Assembly: GCA_036924285.1 (NCBI GenBank)
Contig: JAYKYS010000012.1
Coordinates: forward strand, 10,912,001 to 10,976,000
DNA: 64,000 bases
Reading direction: 5' to 3'
Origin: Asterella californica
Lineage: Eukaryota > Streptophyta > Marchantiopsida > Marchantiales > Aytoniaceae
Position 1 is the stretch's first letter; each line of letters begins with the position of its first letter. The notes below the pieces were generated by a model that was given only the letters and a program-made list of their open reading frames with translations, did not search any database and was not told the origin of the DNA. Of the stretch, positions 10,707 through 20,460 are shown in pieces. The translations under genes were made by a program, and so were the position numbers.

Positions 10707-13700
10707 TCAAGACTCTTCAGCTTCAGCTTCAAATTCATCTTCAACCTCCATTGAGTCTTCAGCTTCATCCTCAGTAAGCTCTGCAATGTTCTGATTGTCC
10801 CCTCTCCTTCTAAAGAGCTTGATTCTCTTCCCTGCGACTGGTATCTTGAGCACTGCACCATCTAACTCTCTCAAAGAGTATGTGGCATTATCATAAACTT
10901 CTAACACCACATAAGGTCCGAACCATCTCTTGGAAAACTTTCTGATAGCGCTATGCTGATTATCAAGACTACTATCATAGACTAACACCCAATCACCCTC
11001 CTTAACTGGTTTAGGTCGTAATCTATGCGTTCTATCAAATCTGCCTTTGTTTCTCTCTCTAGCAGTCTTTAACCTTTCCACAGCTTTGGCAACATCCTCA
11101 GGTCTTCGTTCTAACTGCTGGATCCTTAATGCAAGAAGATCCTCCGTACTTCTACCATCTTCCCATGGCAAAACATTCCAAGTAGACACAACCTCCTCAA
11201 TCGGCATCACAGGTTTTTGCCCTAGTATCAACTCTGCTGGCATGTAACCTGTAACGGTACTATGAGTTGTACGATCTGCCCACAAAGCAAATGGTAGCAG
11301 TCTAGGCCATTCACGGATCTTACCCTTGCAAGCTTTTACCAAAGCTTTGATGATTGGCGGATGACCTCGTTCGCTCTTGCCATTCCCTTCAGGATTGTAA
11401 GCAGTGGTTAACGCCAACTTGATTCCCAATCGCTTGAAGAACTCAACTGCTTCTTGTGCATCCAGCTCACCCCTATCTGCAGTGATCTTTCCCACACACC
11501 CATACCTACAAATAACATCTTCAAGTAGAAAGCGGCAGACACTAGCAGTGGTCTTCGTCCTCAGAGCACGGCCTTCGACTTGGTTAGATAGATCTTCTCT
11601 AGCCAAGACTAGATACCTCATTTGTCCAAGTCCAAATGACATAGTTACCAGATCAACTACCCATTTGTAATGAATGGCTAAAGGATAAATAGGATGCAAT
11701 CCATCACGATGACGTACGTTGGAATACATCTGGCAAGGTATACAGGATGAAACAAACTGTACTACATCCTTATACATACCCTTCCACCAATACTTCTCCT
11801 TCATCTTGGCAAATGTAGCCCAAACTCCTCTATGACCAGCCCATAAACTCTCATGGAACTCCTTGATCAGCTTCTGCTGCGATTCTAGGTCACATACCAC
11901 CCGCTGCGGTATACCTCTTTGTAGCTTAGGGCGCTTCCATAGATGTCCTCCATGTAAAAAGTAACCATAAGCTATCCTACGGATCCTCTTGAAATCTGCA
12001 TTAGACCAGCCTTCTTGCCTTTCCAGTGAACTCAAATAGCGCCCAAGATCCAACCACTCGCCATCATACATAGTTTCCTCAAAAAACTCCAACGAGGCTG
12101 CAAAACAGCTTCTATCTCTTCTAGCAAGAGCACTAGAATAGAACTCTGTTCCCACATCTTCCTGATCATCTATCATTTCTTTCTCATCGTAATACCTAGC
12201 CCTTGATAACATATCTGCCACAGGATTATCCTTCCCTGCAATATGTCTAAACTCTGGGTTCAAGGACTTGATATATGCTATCCATCTCAACATAGCAATA
12301 TCTGGAGTTGTACAGCTAGTGATCATTCCCAAGAGAGGTAAACAATCTGTCTCCACAACCACAGGTGCTCCTATCAAGTATTCCTTATCACTCTTCATCG
12401 CAGTAACTACTCCCCATAGCTCTCTCTTGACCTGAGGGTAGTCTCTCTGCCGTGAACTTAATACCTTAGCACCAAAACGCACCACATATCTATTTCCATC
12501 CTCATCGTCTTGTCCTACAGCCCATCCAATGCCAATAGGACTAGTATCAACAGTAAGGATAACAGATCTGCCCAACTCATATGTTACCTTCCGTAGAGTT
12601 GGTGGTGAAGCTAAAAGATCCTTCAACTTCCTCATAGACTCGCTTTGCTCCTCTTGCCACTGAAATCTTTGCCCCTTCCTCAGCAGCTGGTACAACGGAT
12701 CTGCTACATGTGCAAAGTGTGGAATCCATATATGATAAAACACACATGCTCCTAGAAACCTTCTCACCTCAGTAACCGATCCACATGTCTCCTTCATCCT
12801 TCGGATGGCATCAACCTTGTTTGGACAAGGTTTCCGACCATAAGATCCACACAGATGTCCCACTATTAACACCTCCTGTTCTCCAAATACAGACTTTGCT
12901 CCTGATAAAGTCAAATGAACCTCCTCCAGTCGACTCAGTATCTTATCACAATCAGCTATGTGATCTGCAACAAACTTACGGCACCCCCTCTGATCTTTTA
13001 CCTCATTCTTCTCCTCCTCAGCACACCCTTTGATCGGCACATCATCAAGGAATGGCATAGTTTTTTCAGGAATGAAGTCCCTCAAAACTTTGTTCATGCC
13101 ATTCATCATATGTGCTATAGAATTGGTAGCACCTTGTGGCAAGGTGCATATCCTTAGTAACCCCAAAGGTGTCCTCATTGTAGTCAAGTCTATACTCTCA
13201 GAGGATAGTTGAAACTGATCATAACCTGAATATAAGTCTCCCATCGAATAGATAGCACGACCAGCAAAAGCCTCTGCAAACTCGTCTACAATAGGTCCTA
13301 TACCCATATTCCTGATAGTCACCTTGTTAACTGGTTGCATATCTTGAATGAATCTCAAAGCTCCACTTTTCTTCGGAACAGTAAACCATCTGCTAGAATA
13401 GGGAGCTATAGATGGTTCCAAGATACCCTTCCTAATCCTCTCATTGAGCAAGTCTATCAGCTTTGGCAGATGAGCTCTAGGCACAGGGATAGGACGTAGA
13501 TTCCAAGGCACATGCGGTATAGTAAAGATAACCATAGGTGCAACTACACTTGGATCTACACATCCTACTTCATGTGACTCAAACGCAAACGCCTTACCAT
13601 GCTTAGATAGCATCTCCCTGAAGCTCTTCTTCTCTTGCTCAGTAAGAAATCCATCACCTCCAATCCTCAGCTCCTTCAGCGTTGTTTCTGTGAACTGGTG

Positions 13701-14219
13701 TCCAATTCTTCTCGGTCCTCTGAGCGTCGGTTCTCGTGCAGCTTGCTCCATCTTCTGATTGTAATCAAGTGGTAAAGGCAAAGCCACTGGTTTGACTTTC
13801 TTTGCCACTGACTTGTACTTGGTCTCCACATACACCTCTTGCCGATCTATAAACTTATCAATTACATCATAAAGCTCCTTGGAGCTCACTCTCACCACTC
13901 TATCTACATCATCTATAGAACTTTCTACTATAGATCTCAACTCCCCTATAGTATCTACCAAATACTGCTCTTCAAACACTCCAGATATGTATTCATCTCC
14001 TGCTAACTCTCCACTGTCCCACAAAGACTGCTGTACACACTTCACATGTTGCCTCTCAAACCTCTTCAGATTCTCAACCTTCCTATAACACACTGACCCA
14101 CATGCCGTCAATCCTAAGAAGCCAGTGGATAAAGCCTCATGCTCTACTGGATCAGGCGAGAATCCTAGCTCTACTGTACCGTTGAAGTCTCGCTCTTCAA
14201 TGGTACTCTGCCAAAACCC
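10707..14219 (-). CDS. pol: Element A Pol: reverse transcriptase, RNase H, integrase
   Basis: The frame is open from 14219 (the base after an in-frame TAG) to the stop at 10707: 34 codons, then the 1134-residue stretch numbered here. RT at about 205-420 shows YSMGDLYSGYDQ, LPQGATNS and the catalytic FLDD (354-357). RNase H at about 515-640 shows TVDTS, KREL and ETDC. The integrase zinc finger (HESLWAGHRG and SSCIPCQ) is at about 752-795. The integrase triad is D820, D879 and E914, the last two 35 apart. A GPY motif (RWFGPYVV) is near 1063-1070, followed by an acidic tail. The only near-start codon is a TTG; there is no good ATG at the head, consistent with synthesis as a Gag-Pol fusion by -1 frameshifting. 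Confidence 0.95.
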   Translation of the reverse strand, partial: GFWQSTIEERDFNGTVELGFSPDPVEHEALSTGFLGLTACGSVCYRKVENLKRFERQHVKCVQQSLWDSGELAGDEYISGVFEEQYLVDTIGELRSIVESSIDDVDRVVRVSSKELYDVIDKFIDRQEVYVETKYKSVAKKVKPVALPLPLDYNQKMEQAAREPTLRGPRRIGHQFTETTLKELRIGGDGFLTEQEKKSFREMLSKHGKAFAFESHEVGCVDPSVVAPMVIFTIPHVPWNLRPIPVPRAHLPKLIDLLNERIRKGILEPSIAPYSSRWFTVPKKSGALRFIQDMQPVNKVTIRNMGIGPIVDEFAEAFAGRAIYSMGDLYSGYDQFQLSSESIDLTTMRTPLGLLRICTLPQGATNSIAHMMNGMNKVLRDFIPEKTMPFLDDVPIKGCAEEEKNEVKDQRGCRKFVADHIADCDKILSRLEEVHLTLSGAKSVFGEQEVLIVGHLCGSYGRKPCPNKVDAIRRMKETCGSVTEVRRFLGACVFYHIWIPHFAHVADPLYQLLRKGQRFQWQEEQSESMRKLKDLLASPPTLRKVTYELGRSVILTVDTSPIGIGWAVGQDDEDGNRYVVRFGAKVLSSRQRDYPQVKRELWGVVTAMKSDKEYLIGAPVVVETDCLPLLGMITSCTTPDIAMLRWIAYIKSLNPEFRHIAGKDNPVADMLSRARYYDEKEMIDDQEDVGTEFYSSALARRDRSCFAASLEFFEETMYDGEWLDLGRYLSSLERQEGWSNADFKRIRRIAYGYFLHGGHLWKRPKLQRGIPQRVVCDLESQQKLIKEFHESLWAGHRGVWATFAKMKEKYWWKGMYKDVVQFVSSCIPCQMYSNVRHRDGLHPIYPLAIHYKWVVDLVTMSFGLGQMRYLVLAREDLSNQVEGRALRTKTTASVCRFLLEDVICRYGCVGKITADRGELDAQEAVEFFKRLGIKLALTTAYNPEGNGKSERGHPPIIKALVKACKGKIREWPRLLPFALWADRTTHSTVTGYMPAELILGQKPVMPIEEVVSTWNVLPWEDGRSTEDLLALRIQQLERRPEDVAKAVERLKTARERNKGRFDRTHRLRPKPVKEGDWVLVYDSSLDNQHSAIRKFSKRWFGPYVVLEVYDNATYSLRELDGAVLKIPVAGKRIKLFRRRGDNQNIAELTEDEAEDSMEVEDEFEAEAEES

Positions 14220-16543
14220 CTAGACTCTCTAAACTCCTGAGTAATCTTAGGTAGTGGACGGTCTCTCAAGCTATCACGATTCCTCTCATGTTCTGCAGCA
14301 ACGGTCAAAAACTGAACAGCTCTTTTGCCGTCTCTACTACGTATCCTAGCATAAGCTGAACCATCATCCATAACTCGTGTCTCCATTCTAACAGCAGTAA
14401 TGTAAGGCTGCCCTAGAATGATAGGATAGGTTGACATGTCTTGCACAAAGAAATTCTGAACATCACTGATGTCACCCACAGTTACCTTGATGTTGGGACA
14501 AGCACCATAGAGTTCTCCCCTCTGGTTGTTGGCAGCACGGATAAGCCATCCATGATCGGTGTCTATGGGCCACCTCCCACGCTTGTACAGCTCCTTAGAC
14601 ATCAGATTAATCTCTGAGCCATGATCAATCAACGCCACCACAGGTTCCTCTAGATCTCCCAGCTTCACTAAGGTCTCTGTGGTTGCTCTCGCCCAATGGT
14701 TGTGAGAATAATGGCTCTTCTGCGATGCTTCCACCTCATCTTCAAACCTCACGTGCTGATCTGATCTTCCCTCTGATACTTGAGAGCAGTAACCAGCAAT
14801 CTCATCCTCCTCATCCTCCGACAGTTTGGTCCCTAGAGCGTTAAGCGTAGCTGCTTCACCCAAGATCTGACGTTTCCTCTTGATGATATCTATGATAACC
14901 TCATGGAACTCACGCTTTGCAATCCCAAGAATCTCACCCAAGGTAAACTCAACCTTCCCATTCAAGATACGATTCTCTAACACCTGCTTCAAGTCTGTAG
15001 CAATCTCAATGTCAGACTGAAGTTTGTATGCAGGCATCTTACCCTTCTCCTTGCTTCTCTCCTTCTCCTTTGGTGTTGTAGATGGTAGATCCTCCATAGT
15101 CTCCTCCCGAGTAGGTGTTGTTTCCTGCCTTACATCTGGTCTAGCCCTTTCACTCCTTGTAGCAGGTCGTTTGGCTGTAGAAGCCTCACCTGCATCCTCC
15201 TTCCTGCGTTTTTCTTCTAGTAGAGCTTCATGCTGACTTCTTGCAACATAAGCATGCACTGACATAGTATCCACAGGGTCATTCCATCCTGTAGTTTCTC
15301 TAATTGAGTTGCCAATCCTTCGTAGCACATCCTTGTCTAGCTCTGTTCTAGCTACGGACCGCACTACATCTGACCACAACCCAGTAGTCCCTTTCTCTCT
15401 CTCCATCTCTACTTTCACTCCACAGGTAGCAGCATTCACAAGAGAAACAACATGTGATGCTGATATATCATTCACAAGCCTCTTCATACCACCCTTGCCA
15501 AAGTTGGTTCCCAACATCATCCCAGTCTCTCTCAGATGGATCTTACCATCTTTGAAGAAGATCAGATCCTTCCTCAATGCATCTGAAAACTCTCCACAAT
15601 CTCTCCTTACATGGTCTAGGCTATCACACCATATACAACGATGAACAAAGCCTTCTCTCATCTGAGGTCTCTGCATAGCAGGCTGTACATTCTGCTCCTT
15701 CTCTTCTAACCTAGTGAGCTTAAGCTTAAGCTCCTTCATACCCTTAATCAACTCATCAAGCGGTGAGTCTTCCTCTCTAGCAATTACCAAAGCAGGCTTA
15801 GTAGGCAACTGCTTGACAGGAATTATCAGAGGTGCTGCTTCACTTACCACCACCTTGTCCCTTCTTCTCTGTCTCTTGGCCAGCAAAGAAACAGCCTCTT
15901 CAACCTCCTTCCAGTCAGTCTTCAATCCTCTCTCCTCACTCTTGTCTTCCAGCAACAGCTCAAGCTTCTCCTGAATAGTCACGTCCGCTGCTTGTAGGAA
16001 AAGCTCGGTCTTCTCAACCTCTAGTGTAAGCTTCTCTGTCCTAGAAAGCTGAGCATATTGACGATCAAACTCCCTTAACAACTCATTTACAGACAAACCT
16101 TTGTTAGGTTTCACCACCCACTCCAAGAATGTTCTCTTGGTCACCCTCTCTGAATCTTCAGTGTAGTACTCCTCCTTCAAAGCGCGCATAAAGCTCTCCC
16201 AACTCTGTCCTTGCTGCTGCTTGAGCTCCTTCACACGCCCACGAATCTCAGGGACAACAGCAAGCTCAAAGTTCTCCACCATCTCCTTCTCAGGTACCTT
16301 GTTCACCTCCATCTCCCTAGCATAGTATCGCACATACTTGGAAATATCTGTACCCTTGAACTGGTCCATCTGGTGCACCACAGATTGCAACGCCTTGGTT
16401 GCTAACACCTCCTTCCTCTCTGTGCTCTGCTGCTGCTGCATGAACATGGAAAAAGCCTGGAACATCTTCATCGTAGCAGCATCAAACTGAATAGGTTGCT
16501 GAGCAGCAGCAGCACCTCCACTTGATGATCCTTGGTTGGCCAT
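14171..16543 (-). CDS. gag: Element A Gag-protease
   Basis: 790 codons from ATG at 16543 (MANQGSSSGGAAAAQQ). Residues about 40-235 form the helical Gag core (GTDISKYVRYYAREM; SFMRALKEEYYTEDSERV). A CCHC zinc knuckle CIWCDSLDHVRRDC lies at 303-316, spacing C-X2-C-X4-H-X4-C. A retropepsin-like domain follows: VALIDHGSEINLMS (636-649, putative catalytic D640) and PIILGQPYI near 707-715. The catalytic triplet is D-H-G rather than the usual D-S/T-G. The stop is 13 residues after the G776-F777 codons that form the slippery heptamer. Product: capsid and nucleocapsid precursor with protease at its C-terminus. Confidence 0.94.
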   Translation of the reverse strand: MANQGSSSGGAAAAQQPIQFDAATMKMFQAFSMFMQQQQSTERKEVLATKALQSVVHQMDQFKGTDISKYVRYYAREMEVNKVPEKEMVENFELAVVPEIRGRVKELKQQQGQSWESFMRALKEEYYTEDSERVTKRTFLEWVVKPNKGLSVNELLREFDRQYAQLSRTEKLTLEVEKTELFLQAADVTIQEKLELLLEDKSEERGLKTDWKEVEEAVSLLAKRQRRRDKVVVSEAAPLIIPVKQLPTKPALVIAREEDSPLDELIKGMKELKLKLTRLEEKEQNVQPAMQRPQMREGFVHRCIWCDSLDHVRRDCGEFSDALRKDLIFFKDGKIHLRETGMMLGTNFGKGGMKRLVNDISASHVVSLVNAATCGVKVEMEREKGTTGLWSDVVRSVARTELDKDVLRRIGNSIRETTGWNDPVDTMSVHAYVARSQHEALLEEKRRKEDAGEASTAKRPATRSERARPDVRQETTPTREETMEDLPSTTPKEKERSKEKGKMPAYKLQSDIEIATDLKQVLENRILNGKVEFTLGEILGIAKREFHEVIIDIIKRKRQILGEAATLNALGTKLSEDEEDEIAGYCSQVSEGRSDQHVRFEDEVEASQKSHYSHNHWARATTETLVKLGDLEEPVVALIDHGSEINLMSKELYKRGRWPIDTDHGWLIRAANNQRGELYGACPNIKVTVGDISDVQNFFVQDMSTYPIILGQPYITAVRMETRVMDDGSAYARIRSRDGKRAVQFLTVAAEHERNRDSLRDRPLPKITQEFRESRGFGRVPLKSETSTVQ
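14176..14219 (-). promoter_or_regulatory. Predicted -1 ribosomal frameshift signal, gag-pol junction of element A
   Basis: On the minus strand the heptamer GGGTTTT (14219-14213) is read in the gag frame as G GGT TTT, matching X XXY YYZ. After 6 nt (GGCAGA) comes a hairpin at 14206-14176: GTACCATTGAAG pairs with CTTCAACGGTAC, 12 positions with one A-C mismatch, 7-nt loop AGCGAGA. The pol frame has a TAG at 14222-14220 and opens at the heptamer itself, then stays open through Pol. The gag stop is at 14173-14171. Slippery site, spacer and stem match known -1 frameshift signals. Confidence 0.85.
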
Positions 16544-16594
16544 GATATCTGATCCTGTAACACTCTTAAGAAAACTCCCACCCTAGGTGTTTCA

Positions 16595-16608
16595 CGTCGA
16601 GTTCACCA
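16595..16608 (-). other. Candidate primer-binding site of element A
   Basis: Sense strand TGGTGAACTCGACG begins about 10 nt inside the 5' LTR boundary. It starts with TGG, as required to pair with a tRNA CCA end, but I cannot name the tRNA with confidence. Confidence 0.35.
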
Positions 16609-16618
16609 AAAGAGAGTA

Positions 16619-17991
16619 TGTCGGAGTGTGATCCGTCTACCTAGGAAAGCGCCGGGCTTCTGGCTGTGGTTGTTTACTCAAGAGGTTGGCTTTCAGGTCA
16701 CAACAGGAGCTATAAACACTCACACAGGAGTGTAGGATCCTCTGATATGCTCAAAAAGCGAAATTTAGGTCTCGCTGGTAGTAATAGGCTTAAGCGGTGA
16801 ACTTTGACACTCAAAGAGAGGAAAACTATGAAGGTTTAGACCTCTAAACTTCCCCTACATGCAAATGAGGTACTACTGAACTCACAGACGAAGTTTCAAC
16901 CTGAGATCAAATTCTGACACGGAGATATGAACAGAAAAGTTCTGAATAAGAGAATTATGACAATTTCTGGTACCTAGACAGCTATTCAGACATAGAACAG
17001 AGAATTGGCTCGATGAATTTCAAATCTTCTCACAGTATTTGAAGTCTACAGGATGCTGAACATCCCTGTGAAGTTGGGACTCCTGAATGTTTGTAGAACT
17101 CCAGATCTCCTTCTCTAAAGTCGCTGCTCTAGATTAAGAGCTTTTCAGACCCCCTCTGCTTCAGCGGCCGCCCTGAATTACTCAATTACTCAAATGATAC
17201 GAAACTTTTTGGACAGTCGTAGCCCTCCTGACAGTGAACGCAACCACGAAGTTTTGAAGTGATTTCCTCAATTCTGCTGCAATTGGCACCGAAAACCCCA
17301 AAATCAACAAAAGTGACGCAGTTTTGGCACAATCCGAACTTCAATTGGGCATAACTCCTTGTTTATTGATCCAAATCGAGCAAAAATTTCACTGACAGTG
17401 CTTGGCACAACGAGCTCTCTCTTCCTGTTTTCTCAGATTTCGAAGATCCCTCACCAAATGCTCGAACTCTCCTCTAGAGCTCTGTTTCTAAACTTAGAGT
17501 TTTACAAAAGACAAAAATGGACCAATGGGAGTTCATAGCTCCACTTGACTGTCCTTTTGTGCCTTAAACTACCTGGTAACTTTTCTACACTCATAAGCTA
17601 CCACGTCAAGCCCCCTAGAGTGCCAGCGTAAAACTTAAACTACCTAAAATGACACATAGCCCCGAAAAATACCTTAAATTAGCTAGAAAGCGTGCATGGG
17701 CGACAAGTAAGTACAACCCATGAGCTCAAACCCCTATCAGCATGGAAACCCTAAGTTATGTACATTGAACGTCATAGACAAGTAAGAAGTCACCTGCACA
17801 AGCGCACAAATGCTTGAACAAGATAACTAACATACTATCAGCCTACTAGGACTCAAAATAGTGTTAACACCGTATACAAAGGTGTCAAACATATACATAA
17901 AGGACTAGAAGTAATATGAGCTAACTTCTAGAACTACCAAACCTAAGCGTCGGAGTAGAAGTCAAGCATGTAGCCGCCAAGTAGCGCGACA
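16619..17991 (-). repeat. 5' LTR of element A
   Basis: Same length (1373 bp) and apparently identical to the 3' LTR. It is followed on the outside by GCGG, which repeats the four bases before 9286. Confidence 0.96.
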
Positions 17992-18741
17992 GCGGGAAGC
18001 CGCAGAAGCGCGAGTTGCAGCCGAGAAGATGCAGCGGGAAGCAGCGGAAGCTCGTGCGCAGAAGATGCTAGCACAGTCGGTGGAAGCGCTTCGAAAGAAG
18101 TTCAACTTCACTGCGGGTAGGAAGTTGCTTACCTTGGCTAGAAAGTGGGACGATGAGTCCAAGGCGATGTTGGTAGAGTGCAAGGAGAGTATGTTCCGGT
18201 ACTTGGATAGACAGATAGAGGGGGTGAAGACACTCTATGGACTTCCCTCGACTCCGTCACCGGTAACTACATCTTCCCCAGCCCTAGTACCATCGATCGG
18301 TGCCGACATGGAGAAGGAGGAGTTCGGCCTCGCTGTGCACTTGGTAGTGACAGCGTTGGAAGCCGAGAAGATTCCAGAAGAAGCCCCGGAAGACAGGAAG
18401 AAGAACCGTCTTCCCAGATATTCCGTGTGGAGGAAGCGACTTCCTCGGACCCCTATGAGGTCGCCATGGTTACCGAATCAATGCTCCAGAAGAGCGAGGA
18501 AGCACCACTCGACTCCGCTTCCCAAAAGACGCTTCCGTCTTCTGAAGCAGAAGCAGAAGCCGAAGCAGAAGTCGAGGAAGCAGCAGCAGCAGCGACAGCA
18601 GGGCTAGCAAAGAACGATGAGGAGGAAGCCACCTCAGTGTTACCCGAGGTGTTCGCAGGGCTTTCTAGCTTATCAGAAGCCGCGTTAGGAGCTCCGGTAG
18701 GAGCAGATCAGGTAGAGATTACCTCCGAGCAATCAGAGTAG
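17992..18741 (+). pseudogene. Unit G copy 1, C-terminal part of ORF y
   Basis: It resumes after element A with a coiled coil (MQREAAEARAQKMLAQSVE), then NFTAGRKLLTLARKWDDES, YLDRQIEGVKTLYGLP and DMEKEEFGLAVHLVVTALE. The last third is acidic and alanine-rich (EAEAEAEVEEAAAAATAG), ending ITSEQSE and TAG at 18739-18741. The frame is broken around 18395: 18029-18607 and 18427-18741 are in different frames, while copy 2 reads straight through. No catalytic motif; the structure suggests a self-associating structural protein, but no function is known. Confidence 0.6.
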
Positions 18742-20246
18742 ATAGTAAACACAACCGACGTTGACATTTTCCAAACTTAGTAGGACCGAACATGCTGTCT
18801 TAAGGGTGGCAGTTTTCAGTGTAAAATTAGTTAGGATACCATGTGACAGCATATGTAGCGTAGGAACAACAAGGTGGATGGCTAATCAGGAAGAGAAATT
18901 GCCCGTATGTGGAGTGCCAGTCTTCTGACAGCGCCCATCTCTCCTTGGTGGTCGTCTCCTCTGTTTTCTCGTGGTACAAGACATAAGTAGGATCGAAGAG
19001 TAGGAAATCTAGTTAGTTACACACACACTACATCCGATGCTAGAGACATACGAATAAACTGGGATTATACCGGAGGGGTCTGCATGCTCGTTACCAGCAG
19101 TGTTTCGAAGATGTAGATAGAGGTAGTGGACAGTTTAAGAACAGGGAACGGCATCCTCGTGCAATCCTGTTTGCTAGACTGTTGTGTCGAGGAGTAGGCG
19201 CAGGACGTAGAGAGAGTGAGCTTCCCAATGCCAATGTGACTTCTTCTCGGGGAATGGATTGCGGATTTGAGTGCAGAAGCTTTGTCCATGTCTTCTGGGT
19301 GGTGGGTTTTCTGGGATTCACTCCCGATTGTGCATGGGAAGCGTTCTTCTTGAGTGACGGTGACTGTCAGCAGTTGTGGAATTGCAGCTTGGCTCGTCTA
19401 GTAGAGCACTTCGGATCTACGTACGGACGGTCTTATGGATAAGGGATCCCAGAAGACAGAGTAGTCGAGGCAGCGAAGAGAAAAAGAAAGAAGTCTTTTT
19501 CTCACAGCAGAAGATGGCATCCTCAAGTAGAAGACGGTGCAACTGTACACACGTTTGTTGTCTTCCTCCCCAAACTATTACAAGCAGGGATGGCTTGTTA
19601 GTCAGGATCCGAACTAGAAGCCTGTCGAAATCTTAATTTCTCCTTTTCATCTTGTTTTCTCTTGTTTGGATTTTCCCTTCTTCCCCTTCTTTCCCTCATC
19701 TTCCCCATCTTCTTATCTTCTTCTATTGAGCTTCCGAGACTTCTATTGAGCTTCCGTGAAGGTGAATGTCGTTGTAGTGCTGCAGGAAGACCATTTCCGT
19801 AGGCAGAAGCCTGAGAAGGCTACAGGAGGCATACACCTTGTGATTAATCTAACTCGTTGGAATGTGAGAGTGTGTAAGGTGTAACAGCCGATTCTAGTCG
19901 ACTTCTGCGAAGCAGGGCCGTCTTCTGGAGGTGTGAGAAGCCGAGTTGAGCCCCCCAGAAGCCGAGAATTGCTTCGGGAAGACGGTATTGAGAAGACCGG
20001 AAGAAGTGACCTGGAAGCAGGAAGCGCGTCTCCCGAGCTTCTCTGTGAATAGTTGTGTGATATTTTAGTTAGTAGTTGTTTGTTTAGGTCTATAGCACCT
20101 TTTAGAGTGTCTGGAAGACGCGTGGTTTTGTGAGAAGACGGGATTTCTAGACAAAACCCGTGTGTTTGTGTGTTTGAACAGATCTTAGAACTTAGAGCAG
20201 TGTTACTTGTGCAAATCCTCTGTGGGAACGATATCTTGTATACTAA
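18742..20246 (+). other. Unit G copy 1, non-coding 3' region
   Basis: No gene is supported. It matches 56958-58550 of copy 2 in reverse complement, with a pyrimidine-rich stretch (about 19636-19735) and repeated GAAGAC/GTCTTC motifs, and ends GTGGGAACGATATCTTG just before an ATG. Small open frames (19182-19442, 19376-19636) have counterparts in the G copy on the other strand but carry no domain. Confidence 0.6.
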
Positions 20247-20420
20247 ATGGGCAAAAAGAGTAATCTTGCGACACTAAATGACTTCATGGCTGGTGTGGCA
20301 CAGATTGAGACATCTACGGCAGTGACTCAAGGTGTAGTACGTGCCTCTGAGCCACGAGGTGCTTCGATGGAGTTGGATCTACAACGCGGAGAGACTGGTA
20401 GACAAGTCAGGCTTCCTTAG
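20247..20420 (+). pseudogene. Start of a further ORF downstream of unit G (gag-like position)
   Basis: ATG at 20247 opens MGKKSNLATLNDFMAGVAQ and runs 57 codons to TAG at 20418-20420. The minus-strand G copy keeps the same start (ATG at 56957; MDKRSNPATL) before its homology ends at 56928. Conservation of the start and of the untranslated sequence before it suggests the N-terminus of the next coding region of the element, possibly gag of an autonomous form. Product unidentified. Confidence 0.45.
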
Positions 20421-20460
20421 TCATTCATATTATCAGAGATGTCGAGGATCACGTCTATGG

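Larger units (their letters stand above)
9286..17991 (-). mobile_element. Element A: intact Ty3/gypsy retrotransposon
   Basis: Full-length element on the minus strand: two 1373-bp LTRs (9286-10658 and 16619-17991) with no differences seen, TGTCG/CGACA termini, a polypurine tract, a 790-codon gag-protease ORF, an 1134-codon pol ORF and a frameshift signal between them. The target duplication is GCGG (9282-9285 and 17992-17995). It sits in ORF y of unit G. Identical LTRs and uninterrupted ORFs indicate a very recent, possibly still competent insertion. The order RT, RNase H, integrase is that of Ty3/gypsy; no chromodomain is visible. Confidence 0.96.

Noticed and set aside
15024..15974. Plus-strand ORFs opposite element A gag (15024-15236, 15309-15644, 15714-15974)
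   Set aside because: Serine- and leucine-rich antisense shadows of the lysine/glutamate-rich gag.
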